From: JALORV01 sp044225415
GTDB taxonomy: Bacteria; Pseudomonadota; Gammaproteobacteria; Burkholderiales; Burkholderiaceae_F
Assembly (NCBI GenBank): GCA_044225415.1
Contig: JBGAIO010000060.1
Coordinates: forward strand, 1-16,271
DNA: 16,271 nt
Reading direction: 5' to 3'
The position numbers were made by a program, and so were the translations under genes. The notes under the pieces were generated by a model. It made no database searches. It was not told where the DNA came from and saw nothing but the letters and a program-made list of their open reading frames with translations. Below, in pieces: positions 7,577-13,753 of the stretch (positions are counted from its first letter, which is position 1; every line of letters begins with the position of its first letter).

Positions 7577-8623
7577 TCAGGAGGACTGCTCGACCGCCGG
7601 AGAAGTCGACTTCGAGCGCTCGAGCTGGGCGACGAAGGGCTGCATCGCCGCGATGGTACGGTCAAGCAGCCGGTGGCGGGCTTCCTCGAAGCCGCGATTC
7701 AGCGCGCTCTGGAAACCGAGCACGTCGGCCGAACCGTGGCTCTTCAGCACCAGCCCGCGCAGCCCGAGCAGGCTCGCGCCGTTGTAGCGGCGCGGGTCCA
7801 TGCGTACCCGGAAGCGCTTGAGCACCGGAAAGGCGCCTGCGCCCGTGAGCTTGGTCAGCCAGTTGCGCGAGAACTCCTCGCGCACCACGTCGACCAGCAT
7901 CTGTGCCAGGCCCTCCGACGTCTTCAGCGCGACGTTGCCGACAAAGCCGTCGCAGACCACGACGTCGGTCGTGCCCTTGTAGATGTCGTTGCCTTCGACG
8001 TTGCCGTGGAAATTGAGCGGGCTGGCGCGCAGCAGCTCGGCCGCCTGCTTCACCACGTCGTTGCCCTTGATCACTTCCTCGCCGATGTTGAGCAGGCCCA
8101 CGGTGGGCCGCTCCTTCTCTTCGAGGGCGGCGACGAGAGCCGAGCCCAGCACCGCGAACTGCAGCAGATGCTCGGCCGTGCAGTCGACGTTGGCGCCCAG
8201 GTCGAGCATCGTGGTCGTGCCGCGCCCGCGGTTCGGCAGCACACCGGCAATCGCGGGCCGGTCGATGCCGTCGAGCGTCTTCAGCACGAAGCGTGCAATG
8301 GCCATCAGTGCGCCGGTATTGCCGGCGCTGACCACGACGTCGGCCTGCCCTTCCTTGACCAGGTTGATCGCCACGCGCATCGACGAGTCGCGCTTGCCGC
8401 GCAGAGCGCTCGCCACCGGCTCGTCCATTGCGACGACCTCGGATGCAGGCACGACCTCGATGCCGGCGCCGGCGCGACCAAGCGCCTTCTCGATCGGCGC
8501 GGGCTGGCCGACCAGCAGCAGCTTCGCTTGCGGCTGCTGTTCTCGGAAGGCGAGCGCGGCGGGCAGCGTCACGGCGAGACCGTGATCGCCGCCCATGCAG
8601 TCGATCGCGACGCGGACGGTCAT
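7577..8623 (-). CDS. plsX: Phosphate acyltransferase PlsX
   Basis: 348 residues, normal for PlsX, a peripheral membrane enzyme that converts acyl-ACP to acyl-phosphate for PlsY-dependent phosphatidic acid synthesis. The N-terminal IDCMGGDHG is the family signature (usually DxMGGDxxP; here the Pro is Leu), and VSAGNTGALMA and VVVCDGFVGNVALKTSEG are further conserved blocks. The start ATG at 8623 has no recognisable Shine-Dalgarno. The gene sits in the widespread rpmF-plsX-fabH order, linking phospholipid and fatty acid supply to ribosomal protein L32 expression. A 149-bp gap separates it from rpmF and contains part of a tandem duplication. Confidence 0.97.
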   Translation of the reverse strand: MTVRVAIDCMGGDHGLAVTLPAALAFREQQPQAKLLLVGQPAPIEKALGRAGAGIEVVPASEVVAMDEPVASALRGKRDSSMRVAINLVKEGQADVVVSAGNTGALMAIARFVLKTLDGIDRPAIAGVLPNRGRGTTTMLDLGANVDCTAEHLLQFAVLGSALVAALEEKERPTVGLLNIGEEVIKGNDVVKQAAELLRASPLNFHGNVEGNDIYKGTTDVVVCDGFVGNVALKTSEGLAQMLVDVVREEFSRNWLTKLTGAGAFPVLKRFRVRMDPRRYNGASLLGLRGLVLKSHGSADVLGFQSALNRGFEEARHRLLDRTIAAMQPFVAQLERSKSTSPAVEQSS

Positions 8624-8749
8624 CTTGGGAAGGGGACGGAGCGGTCGCGCATCAGCCTGCCGCCGCGGCGTTCAGCGGGCAGCAGGATGCATCGAAACGG
8701 GACCGAACCAAGTGAGGGCAGCGAAGACGCTGGCGTGGCAGACGTCAGC

Positions 8750-8793
8750 CTTACTCGTCGTTCTTGGTCTGCTTACTCGTCGTTCTTGGTCTG
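8750..8793. repeat. Perfect 22-bp tandem duplication across the rpmF stop codon
   Basis: Bases 8750-8771 and 8772-8793 are identical 22-mers placed head to tail. The copy at 8772-8793 holds the last codons and stop of rpmF (QTKNDE-stop); the other lies just beyond the stop and is untranslated. It does not alter the protein. Exact identity suggests either a very recent slippage event or two overlapping contig ends joined without being merged. Confidence 0.95.
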
Positions 8794-8955
8794 CAGGACC
8801 TTCTTGCCGCGATACACACCGGTCGGGCTGATGTGGTGACGGCGGTGCACTTCGCCGGTCGTCGGCTCGATTGCGGTGGGCGGATTGGTGAGGAAGTCGT
8901 GCGCGCGGTGGTTGCCACGCTTCGACGACGACTTCTTGTTCTGCTGGACGGCCAT
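8773..8955 (-). CDS. rpmF: 50S ribosomal protein L32
   Basis: 60-residue basic protein of the large ribosomal subunit. MAVQQNKKSSSKRGNHRAHD and EVHRRHHISPTGVYRGKKVL are characteristic of proteobacterial bL32. It has no cysteines, so it is the zinc-independent type. The start ATG is at 8955. It follows yceD by 54 bp, the usual yceD-rpmF pairing, and precedes plsX. Confidence 0.98.
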   Translation of the reverse strand: MAVQQNKKSSSKRGNHRAHDFLTNPPTAIEPTTGEVHRRHHISPTGVYRGKKVLQTKNDE

Positions 8956-9009
8956 GGCCTAACCCCACGGAAAGAAACCGGAAATTGTACCCGACGACGG
9001 GCCGGAGGC

Positions 9010-9561
9010 CTAGTTCGGCTTGCTGCCGGGCCGGATTGCCGCCAGCACCGAAAACGGGTTGGGACGCACGTTGGCGGCCTCCTCTGCGGCAGCGACGGCA
9101 CCCAGCGGTGCTGCCGGCCGGCAGTGTGGATCGCCGTCCGCGTGGCGCGGCACCAGCGGCAGCGACAGGATCGCCTCGTCCTCGATCCACGGCACCAGAT
9201 CCATGCGCGGCGAACCGACGATGACATCGATCTCGTCGTCGTCGTCCGGCGTGGTGCCCAGCTCGTCCTCATCGGCGACGAAACGGAAGCGGGCGTCGCG
9301 GTCGAGCGCCACGTCGACGCGTCCACCGCAGCGCTGGCACTCCATCGGCAGCGTGGCGCACAGATGCATGGCCGCGCCGGGCCGGCCGCGATCGTCGACT
9401 TCGCCATCGACGGCATAGGCCAGCTCGCCGTCGCTGGCCAGCAGCGACGCCGCCAGCCGGGGCATGTCCGCGAAGGGCAGCACGCCGGCGAGCGAAGCCC
9501 GCTCCCGCGCCAGCGCGAAGACGTCGGCCTGCAGTGATCGGGTACGTGTCATGTCGGGCAT
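9010..9561 (-). CDS. yceD: YceD/DUF177 family protein (23S rRNA accumulation protein)
   Basis: 183-residue acidic protein of the YceD (DUF177) family. Family hallmarks are the CxxC pair MECQRCGG (Cys75, Cys78), an Asp/Glu-rich segment (DDDDEIDVIVG) and the block IEDEAILSLPLVPRH followed by a His/Cys segment and NPFSVLAAI near the C-terminus. E. coli YceD is reported to affect 23S rRNA accumulation, and plant homologues act in plastid 23S rRNA processing; the biochemical role is unsettled. Two ATGs are possible, 9561 (MPDMTRTR) and 9552 (MTRTRSLQ); neither has a clear Shine-Dalgarno. Starts further upstream would cross the divergent maf start. It is the first gene of the long minus-strand train. 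Confidence 0.92.
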   Translation of the reverse strand: MPDMTRTRSLQADVFALARERASLAGVLPFADMPRLAASLLASDGELAYAVDGEVDDRGRPGAAMHLCATLPMECQRCGGRVDVALDRDARFRFVADEDELGTTPDDDDEIDVIVGSPRMDLVPWIEDEAILSLPLVPRHADGDPHCRPAAPLGAVAAAEEAANVRPNPFSVLAAIRPGSKPN

Positions 9562-9601
9562 ACCGGAGGAAAAGCGGCGCGCGCCGCTACACTCGCGCGC
9601 C
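9562..9601. promoter_or_regulatory. yceD/maf divergent intergenic region with 14-bp palindrome and candidate maf -10
   Basis: Only 40 bp separate the divergent yceD and maf starts. The region contains a perfect 14-bp palindrome GCGGCGCGCGCCGC (9574-9587), immediately followed by TACACT (9588-9593), a plausible -10 box for maf. Initiation about 7 bp downstream would put the transcript start next to the maf ATG, giving a leaderless or nearly leaderless mRNA. No convincing -35 is visible. The palindrome could be an operator or chance in GC-rich DNA. Confidence 0.35.
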
Positions 9602-10195
9602 ATGTCCGCTCGCATCGTACTCGCGTCCACCTCGCGCTATCGGCGTGAACTGCTGCAGCGGTTGCACCTGCCCTTCGACGTGCAGGCGCCGCAGGTGGAC
9701 GAGATGCCGCTGCCCGGCGAAGCGCCGCACGACACGGCCCTGAGGCTCGCCGCGGCCAAGGCGCGCGACGTGTGGGCGCGATCGCCCGGCGCGATCGTCA
9801 TCGGTTCCGACCAGGTGGCCGAAGTCGACGGCGAGATCCTGAACAAGCCGATGGAGCACGACATCGCACTGGCCCAGCTGCAGCGGCTGCAGGGTCGCGA
9901 AGCGCGGTTCCATACCGCGCTGGCCGTCGCCGGCCCGCAGCCCGGCGATCTGCAGATCGACTGCATCCCGACCGTCGTGCGCTTCCGCGCGCTGCCCACG
10001 TCCGCGCTCGATGCCTATCTGCGCGCCGACGAGCCCTATGACTGCGCCGGTGCGGCGAAGATCGAATCGCTCGGCATCGCGCTGGTCGAGCGCGTGCAGT
10101 CCGACGACCCGACGGCACTGATCGGCCTGCCGCTGGTCCGGCTGACCACGATGCTGGCGCAGGCGGGCGTCGACGTCCTGGGCGCAACGCGGTGA
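9602..10195 (+). CDS. yceF: Maf-family nucleotide pyrophosphatase, YceF type (7-methyl-GTP pyrophosphatase)
   Basis: 197-residue Maf protein, a house-cleaning nucleoside triphosphate pyrophosphatase. Motifs are STSRYRRELL (9-18), VDE (32-34), IGSDQV with catalytic Asp70, and NKP (81-83). The C-terminal CAGAAKIESLGIALVERVQ and TALIGLPL segments match E. coli YceF (m7GTP pyrophosphatase) better than YhdE (dTTP/UTP type). The start ATG at 9602 gives MSARIVLAST, the normal N-terminus; a Shine-Dalgarno is absent. Its stop overlaps the GTG of the following methyltransferase gene (GTGA). The maf-yceD-rpmF neighbourhood is conserved in proteobacteria. Confidence 0.94.
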   Translation: MSARIVLASTSRYRRELLQRLHLPFDVQAPQVDEMPLPGEAPHDTALRLAAAKARDVWARSPGAIVIGSDQVAEVDGEILNKPMEHDIALAQLQRLQGREARFHTALAVAGPQPGDLQIDCIPTVVRFRALPTSALDAYLRADEPYDCAGAAKIESLGIALVERVQSDDPTALIGLPLVRLTTMLAQAGVDVLGATR

Positions 10196-10900
10196 CGGGC
10201 ACGCTGATCCTGCTGCCCTGCCCCATCGCCGACGACACGGTTGCGTCCGCGTTGCCGCCCGAGGTGATCGACGTGGCGCGCACGGTCGATTAATTACTCG
10301 TCGAGAACGCGAAGTCCGCGCGCGCCTTCCTCAAGTCGATTGGCCATCCGACGCTGCTGCGCGAACTGCAGATCGAAGAGATCGGGCACGAGCCCGATAC
10401 GGACTCGATCGCCCGCTGGCTCGCGCCCGTGCAAGCCGGCCGGAGTGCCGCATTGCTGTCGGAGGCCGGCTGTCCCGCTGTCGCGGACCCCGGTGCGACA
10501 CTGGTCGCCGCTGCGCATCGGACGGGCCTGCGCGTGCGGCCGCTGGTCGGACCTTCATCATTGCTGCTGGCGCTGATGGCCAGCGGCGGCAATGGCCAGC
10601 ACTTCCGCTTTAACGGCTACCTGCCGGTGCCGGCCGCCGAACGCGCACGGCGACTGCAGGCGCTGGAGCGCGACGCGCGCAGCGGCGAGACGCAGCTCTT
10701 CATCGAAACGCCGTATCGCGGGCGCGCGCTGTTCGACGCGATCCTCGCCGTGTGTGCGCCCGACACGCGCCTGTCGGTCGCCGTCGAGCTGACCGCACCG
10801 GACGAGTACGTCCGCACGCTCGCCATCGCGGAGTGGCGCACNNNNNNNNNNNNNNNNNNNNNNNNNNNGGCGGCCGGCGGTGTTCTCACTCCTGCGCTGA
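10192..10900 (+). pseudogene. RsmI-like SAM-dependent methyltransferase (tetrapyrrole-methylase fold), interrupted by a stop codon and an assembly gap
   Basis: GTG at 10192 overlaps the maf stop and gives (M)TGTLILLPCPIADD. Codon 34 is TAA (10291-10293), after VARTVD, and the same frame continues as LLVENAKSARAFLKSIGHPT. Later blocks are typical of the family: LLSEAGCPAVADPG (near 10456), VGPSSLLLALMASGGNGQHF (near 10546) and FIETPYRG (near 10701). The frame enters the N run at 10842; beyond it RPAVFSLLR-stop (10871-10900) is a standard end for this family, so the gene resumes, one base out of frame relative to the stated gap length. Total length would be about 235 codons. Relatives are the short RsmI-like methylases of betaproteobacteria; the substrate is not certain to be 16S rRNA. 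With TAC TTC in place of TAA TTA the gene would read normally (VDYFLVEN). It could be a true pseudogene or an error in a draft sequence. Confidence 0.82.
10842..10868. other. Assembly gap (27 N)
   Basis: A run of 27 undetermined bases within the 3' part of the methyltransferase gene. Coding frames on the two sides differ by one base if the gap is taken literally, so the true length is probably not exactly 27; roughly 8-9 codons are missing by comparison with the family. Confidence 0.98.
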
Positions 10901-11416
10901 CGGCTGCGTCGCCGCCGGCGGCGTTGCCGGTGCGATCACCGGCCATGGGCGCGCCTCCGCGTCCGGCTGCCAGTAGACGGTGCCGTCGCGCTCGACGATC
11001 GTCAGCGGTCGCAGGTTGCCGCGTCCCGCGCACGGGCCGCCCTGGCATGCGCCGCTCGCCGGGTCGTAGATCGCGCCATGCGTGGCGCAGACGAGGAATT
11101 CGCCGGCCGGCTCGTAGAACTCGCCCGGCGCCCAGTCCAGTTCCATCGCGATATGCGCGCAGCGATTGAGATAGCCGACGGCAACGTCGGCATGCCGCAC
11201 CACGAAGGCCGGCGCCTTCTCGCTGCGGAACTGCAGGTCGAAGCGCACACCGCGCCGGCCGTTGACCAGCGCCGTCGATGCGCAGACAGGAATCAGAAGA
11301 GCCTCCGGGCTTCGCCCTGCGGCGTCGCTTGCTTGGGGCGGCCCGGCGCTTCGCGGAGCCTCCGGGCTTCGCCCTGCGGCGCGAGCTTGCCTGGGACGGC
11401 CCGGCGCTTCGCTCAT
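10886..11416 (-). CDS. Rieske [2Fe-2S] ferredoxin-type protein with repeat-derived N-terminal insertion
   Basis: 176-residue soluble Rieske protein. The cluster ligands are Cys86 and His88 (NRCAHI) and Cys110 and His113 (VCATHGA), the C-x-H...C-x2-H signature; a GACQGGPCAGRG segment precedes the last strands. No signal peptide or membrane segment is seen, so it is probably a cytoplasmic electron carrier of unknown partner. The start chosen is ATG at 11416, overlapping the HAD gene stop as ATGA; ATG at 11431 (MADEAM) is an alternative. Residues 3-39 are encoded by two copies of a 57/58-bp repeat and carry AAGRSPEA twice (13-20 and 32-39). The conserved fold begins only at LLIPVCAST (40-48), where related proteins begin within a few residues of their start Met. 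The C-terminus overlaps the convergent methyltransferase gene by 15 bp. Confidence 0.88.
   Translation of the reverse strand: MSEAPGRPRQARAAGRSPEAPRSAGPPQASDAAGRSPEALLIPVCASTALVNGRRGVRFDLQFRSEKAPAFVVRHADVAVGYLNRCAHIAMELDWAPGEFYEPAGEFLVCATHGAIYDPASGACQGGPCAGRGNLRPLTIVERDGTVYWQPDAEARPWPVIAPATPPAATQPSAQE
11298..11412 (-). repeat. Tandem pair of palindrome-containing GC-rich repeats (57 and 58 bp)
   Basis: Copy one (minus-strand order) is 11412-11355 and copy two is 11354-11298. They match at all but about five positions plus one single-base indel in the middle. Each begins GCGAAGCGCCGGGCCG and ends GGGCGAAGCCCGGAGGCT; GGGCGAAGCCC is a self-complementary hairpin. The block begins exactly at the base after the HAD gene stop codon and ends inside the Rieske coding region. 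The copies are not identical, so an assembly duplication is unlikely. The form resembles dispersed GC-rich intergenic palindromes common in betaproteobacteria, but copy number elsewhere cannot be seen here. Confidence 0.9.
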
Positions 11417-12093
11417 CGCTTCATCAGCCATGCTTGCAGTTCCGACACGGAGGCGGCGAGCGCGACTGGCGCACAGCCTTCCAGTTGCGAGCGCGGGTGT
11501 GCGCCGTAGGTCACACCGATGCCGGCCACGCGAGCGGCCTGCGCCATCGTCAGGTCATGGGTCGTGTCGCCGATCATCACGGTGCGGTCCGGTGCGATGT
11601 CCAGTTCGTCGGCAAGTTCCAGCAGCATGGCCGGATGCGGCTTCGGATGCGTCTCGTCGGCGCAGCGCGAAGCAGAGAAGAACATGCCGAGGCCGGTCGC
11701 CGCGAAGGCGCGGTCCAGGCCGCGGCGGCTCTTGCCGGTAGCCACGGCGAGCGTCGCGCCGCTCTCAGCCAGTGCGACCAGCAGCGCGCGGATGCCGTCG
11801 AACAGCACGATGTCGGATTCGATCGACAGGTAGTGATGCCGGTAGCGCAGGCTGAATTCCTCGGCGCGCTGCGCCGGCAGGTCCGGCACCGCGGTGGCCA
11901 GCGCGTCGGCCAGCCCCAGCCCGATCACGTGGCTGGCCTGCTCGAGCGTCGGCACCGTGAGAGCAAGATCGATCGCGGCCCTGCGGATGCACTGCGCGAT
12001 CATCGTCGTCGAGTCGACGATCGTGCCGTCCCAGTCGAACACGACCAGGTCGTAGCGCCGCGCGCCGGATGTGGATGAAGATGGGTCAGACAT
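11413..12093 (-). CDS. HAD-superfamily (subfamily IA) phosphatase, phosphoglycolate phosphatase-like
   Basis: 226-residue HAD hydrolase. Motif I is FDWDGTIVDS with nucleophile Asp20 and acid/base Asp22; motif II is VATGKS (Thr119); the motif III lysine is Lys151 in HPKPHPAM; motif IV is IGDTTHD (Asp176, Asp180). The alpha-helical cap between motifs I and II (about 35-95) places it with Gph-like enzymes. The substrate is not determinable from sequence. The start chosen is ATG at 12093, overlapping rluC by 8 bp. The longer frame to 12177 is rluC sequence. It is the middle gene of the rluC-HAD-Rieske trio common in betaproteobacteria. Confidence 0.93.
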   Translation of the reverse strand: MSDPSSSTSGARRYDLVVFDWDGTIVDSTTMIAQCIRRAAIDLALTVPTLEQASHVIGLGLADALATAVPDLPAQRAEEFSLRYRHHYLSIESDIVLFDGIRALLVALAESGATLAVATGKSRRGLDRAFAATGLGMFFSASRCADETHPKPHPAMLLELADELDIAPDRTVMIGDTTHDLTMAQAARVAGIGVTYGAHPRSQLEGCAPVALAASVSELQAWLMKR

Positions 12094-13108
12094 TCGTCTT
12101 GTTCGTCGGGCGAGCCAGTGCGCGCAGCAGTGCTTCGCAGTCGTCGGGCAGCGCGGCCCGCAGCGCCAGCGGCTCACCGGTGACGGGATGCGCCAGCGTG
12201 GTCGCCGCCGAGTGCAGGAACATCCGGTCGAAGCGCGGCAGCCCCGCGTTGCGCGTGCCGCGCGCCAGGCTGCGGTTCAGTTCGAAGTCGCCGTACTTGT
12301 CGTCGCCGACGATCGGAAATCCCAGATGAGCGAGATGCACGCGGATCTGATGTGTGCGCCCGGTCTTCAGTTCCGCTTCCAGCAGCGAAAGGTCGCCGTA
12401 ACGCTGCTTCAGCGTGAAGATCGTATGCGACGCCATGCCCTCCGCGTCGACCGCGACGCGCCGCTCGCCCTGCGGATTGACGTAGCGCGTCAGCGACAGC
12501 CGCACATGCTGTCGGTCGTTGACCCAGTCGCCGGCCACCAGCACGAGATAGCGCTTGTCGACCAGACCTTCTCGCAGTTGCTCATGCAGCGACAGCAGCG
12601 CGCGGCGCGACTTGGCGAGCAGCAGGATGCCCGAGGTCTCGCGGTCCAGGCGATGGGCCAGTTCCAGGAAGGTCTGCTTCGGCCGCGCTGCACGCACCCG
12701 CTCGATGACGCCGTGCGCCACGCCACTGCCGCCGTGCGCCGCCACGCCGGCGGGCTTGTCGATCACCAGCAGGTCGGCATCCTCGTAGAGGATCGGCGGG
12801 GCCAGCGGCGGAGCCGGGCCGGCGGGCACGGATTCATTGGCGCGCGCCGTGCGCAGCGGCGGCACCCGCACATCGTCCCCGGGCTGCAGCCGGTAGTCGG
12901 CGTCCACGCGGCCGCGGTTCACCCGCACCTCGCCGCTGCGGACGATGCGGTAGACGTGGCTCTTCGGCACGCCGCGCGCCATGCCGATCAGGAAGTTGTC
13001 GAGGCGCTGGCCGGCGTTGTCGGGCCCCACCGTCAGGTGCGTGACCCGGTCGGCGGCGGGGCCATCCACGGCTTTTCCCGGCTTTACGGTTTTACGGGCA
13101 GCCGTCAT
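12086..13108 (-). CDS. rluC: Ribosomal large subunit pseudouridine synthase C
   Basis: 340-residue RluA-family synthase. An N-terminal S4 RNA-binding domain (about 34-95; QRLDNFLIGMARGVPKSHVY) is followed by the catalytic domain with HRLDRETSG, in which Asp155 is the nucleophile. The later blocks KRYLVLVAG, LKTGRTHQIRVHLAHLGFPI and GDDKYGD are conserved. In E. coli, RluC modifies 23S rRNA positions 955, 2504 and 2580. The start chosen is ATG at 13108 (MTAARKTVKPG); the open frame reaches 13327 but that extension is unlike family members. Divergent placement from rne matches E. coli and most proteobacteria. A TATA-like stretch lies within 10 bp upstream of the ATG, so a very short leader is possible. 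Confidence 0.95.
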   Translation of the reverse strand: MTAARKTVKPGKAVDGPAADRVTHLTVGPDNAGQRLDNFLIGMARGVPKSHVYRIVRSGEVRVNRGRVDADYRLQPGDDVRVPPLRTARANESVPAGPAPPLAPPILYEDADLLVIDKPAGVAAHGGSGVAHGVIERVRAARPKQTFLELAHRLDRETSGILLLAKSRRALLSLHEQLREGLVDKRYLVLVAGDWVNDRQHVRLSLTRYVNPQGERRVAVDAEGMASHTIFTLKQRYGDLSLLEAELKTGRTHQIRVHLAHLGFPIVGDDKYGDFELNRSLARGTRNAGLPRFDRMFLHSAATTLAHPVTGEPLALRAALPDDCEALLRALARPTNKTNV

Positions 13109-13120
13109 CTTGCATATACT
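13091..13120 (+). promoter_or_regulatory. Candidate sigma-70 promoter for rne
   Basis: TTTACG (13091-13096) and TATACT (13115-13120) with an 18-bp spacer form a reasonable -35/-10 pair pointing toward rne, and TATACT is the best -10-like hexamer I noticed in the 645-bp gap. Transcription would start near 13127, inside the rluC-rne gap, giving a leader of about 625 bases. The -35 overlaps the first codons of rluC, as rne promoters do in enterobacteria. Confidence 0.5.
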
Positions 13121-13753
13121 TGAGCGGGCGAGGTTTTTTTCGGATCCGTCGGCAGGCTGTACCGCCGCGGGTCCGGGTCCGCGAATCCGGTGAGTGGTGG
13201 ATGTCGGGCGATCAGCCGGCGACCGCCGCGGACCATCGGGACGCCGGCTTCCGAATCTCGCATCAGCGAGGAGTGTAGTCGCCCCTGCGCAGCGTTTCGC
13301 TGCCTCGTCGTGCTGCACTCCAAGCATGAATGAAATGCGCGCGCAGGTTTGAGGCGAGATTCGCCTTTGACTGTTTCTACCCAGCGATGCCGCCCCGGCT
13401 GGACGGGCGGCTGCGGCCGAACGCCGCGCTGCGGACGGCCCGCGAGTCGGGCCGCGCCGTAACTGAACGAGTCGGGCGCAGCCTGCTGCGCCGGCCAGGT
13501 AGAACGCGAAGATCAGTCAGCCTTTTGCAACGAGGACCGCCGTGTTTGCTCCGCCCCTGACCCCCTCCCGCTCCGCGACCTGTCGCGGCGTCGGCCGGTC
13601 TGCGCGCGGATGCGTGACCGGCGCCTTGCTTCCGCGGCATGGCACGGTTGCGCATCCCGCGCGGCGTGCCGTTCCCGCGACCTGACCTTCACGCCCTTCC
13701 CGACCGTTCGTTCCGGCACCTGAAGCGCCCGCAGACGGCGCAGGGAGTGCTGA
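13121..13753 (+). promoter_or_regulatory. Long rne 5' leader with four spaced hairpins
   Basis: Together with the promoter segment this is the only gene-free stretch over 300 bp. Perfect stems are: 13353-13357 with 13361-13365 (5 bp, loop GAT); 13389-13395 with 13405-13411 (7 bp, 9-base loop); 13436-13442 with 13448-13454 (7 bp, 5-base loop); 13475-13482 with 13485-13492 (8 bp as written, tight CT loop that would open by one pair). The linkers are 21-25 bases. The first linker (TTTGACTGTTTCTACCC) is U-rich, the kind of single-stranded site RNase E cuts. In enterobacteria the rne leader mediates autoregulation by RNase E; a similar role here is inferred. Small open frames in the region lack any family similarity. 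A ribosome-binding site AGGGAG (13742-13747) precedes rne. Confidence 0.5.

Noticed and set aside
7673..8839. Long plus-strand frame antisense to plsX and rpmF
   Set aside because: Shadow of plsX with the same compositional signature and no family similarity.
10291..10293. Programmed stop-codon readthrough in the methyltransferase gene
   Set aside because: The stop is UAA, the least leaky, with no visible recoding structure, and family members have a sense codon there.
10294..10303. TTACTCGTCG shared with both copies of the 22-bp rpmF duplication
   Set aside because: Only ten bases match and the flanks are unrelated; judged coincidental.
11298..11412. CRISPR array or assembly duplication as explanation of the tandem units
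   Set aside because: There are only two units with no spacers, and they differ at several positions plus an indel, unlike a mis-joined contig end.
13353..13371. Hairpin plus TTT as a rho-independent terminator in the rne leader
   Set aside because: The stem is only 5 bp and the U-tract is three bases; it reads better as part of the structured leader.
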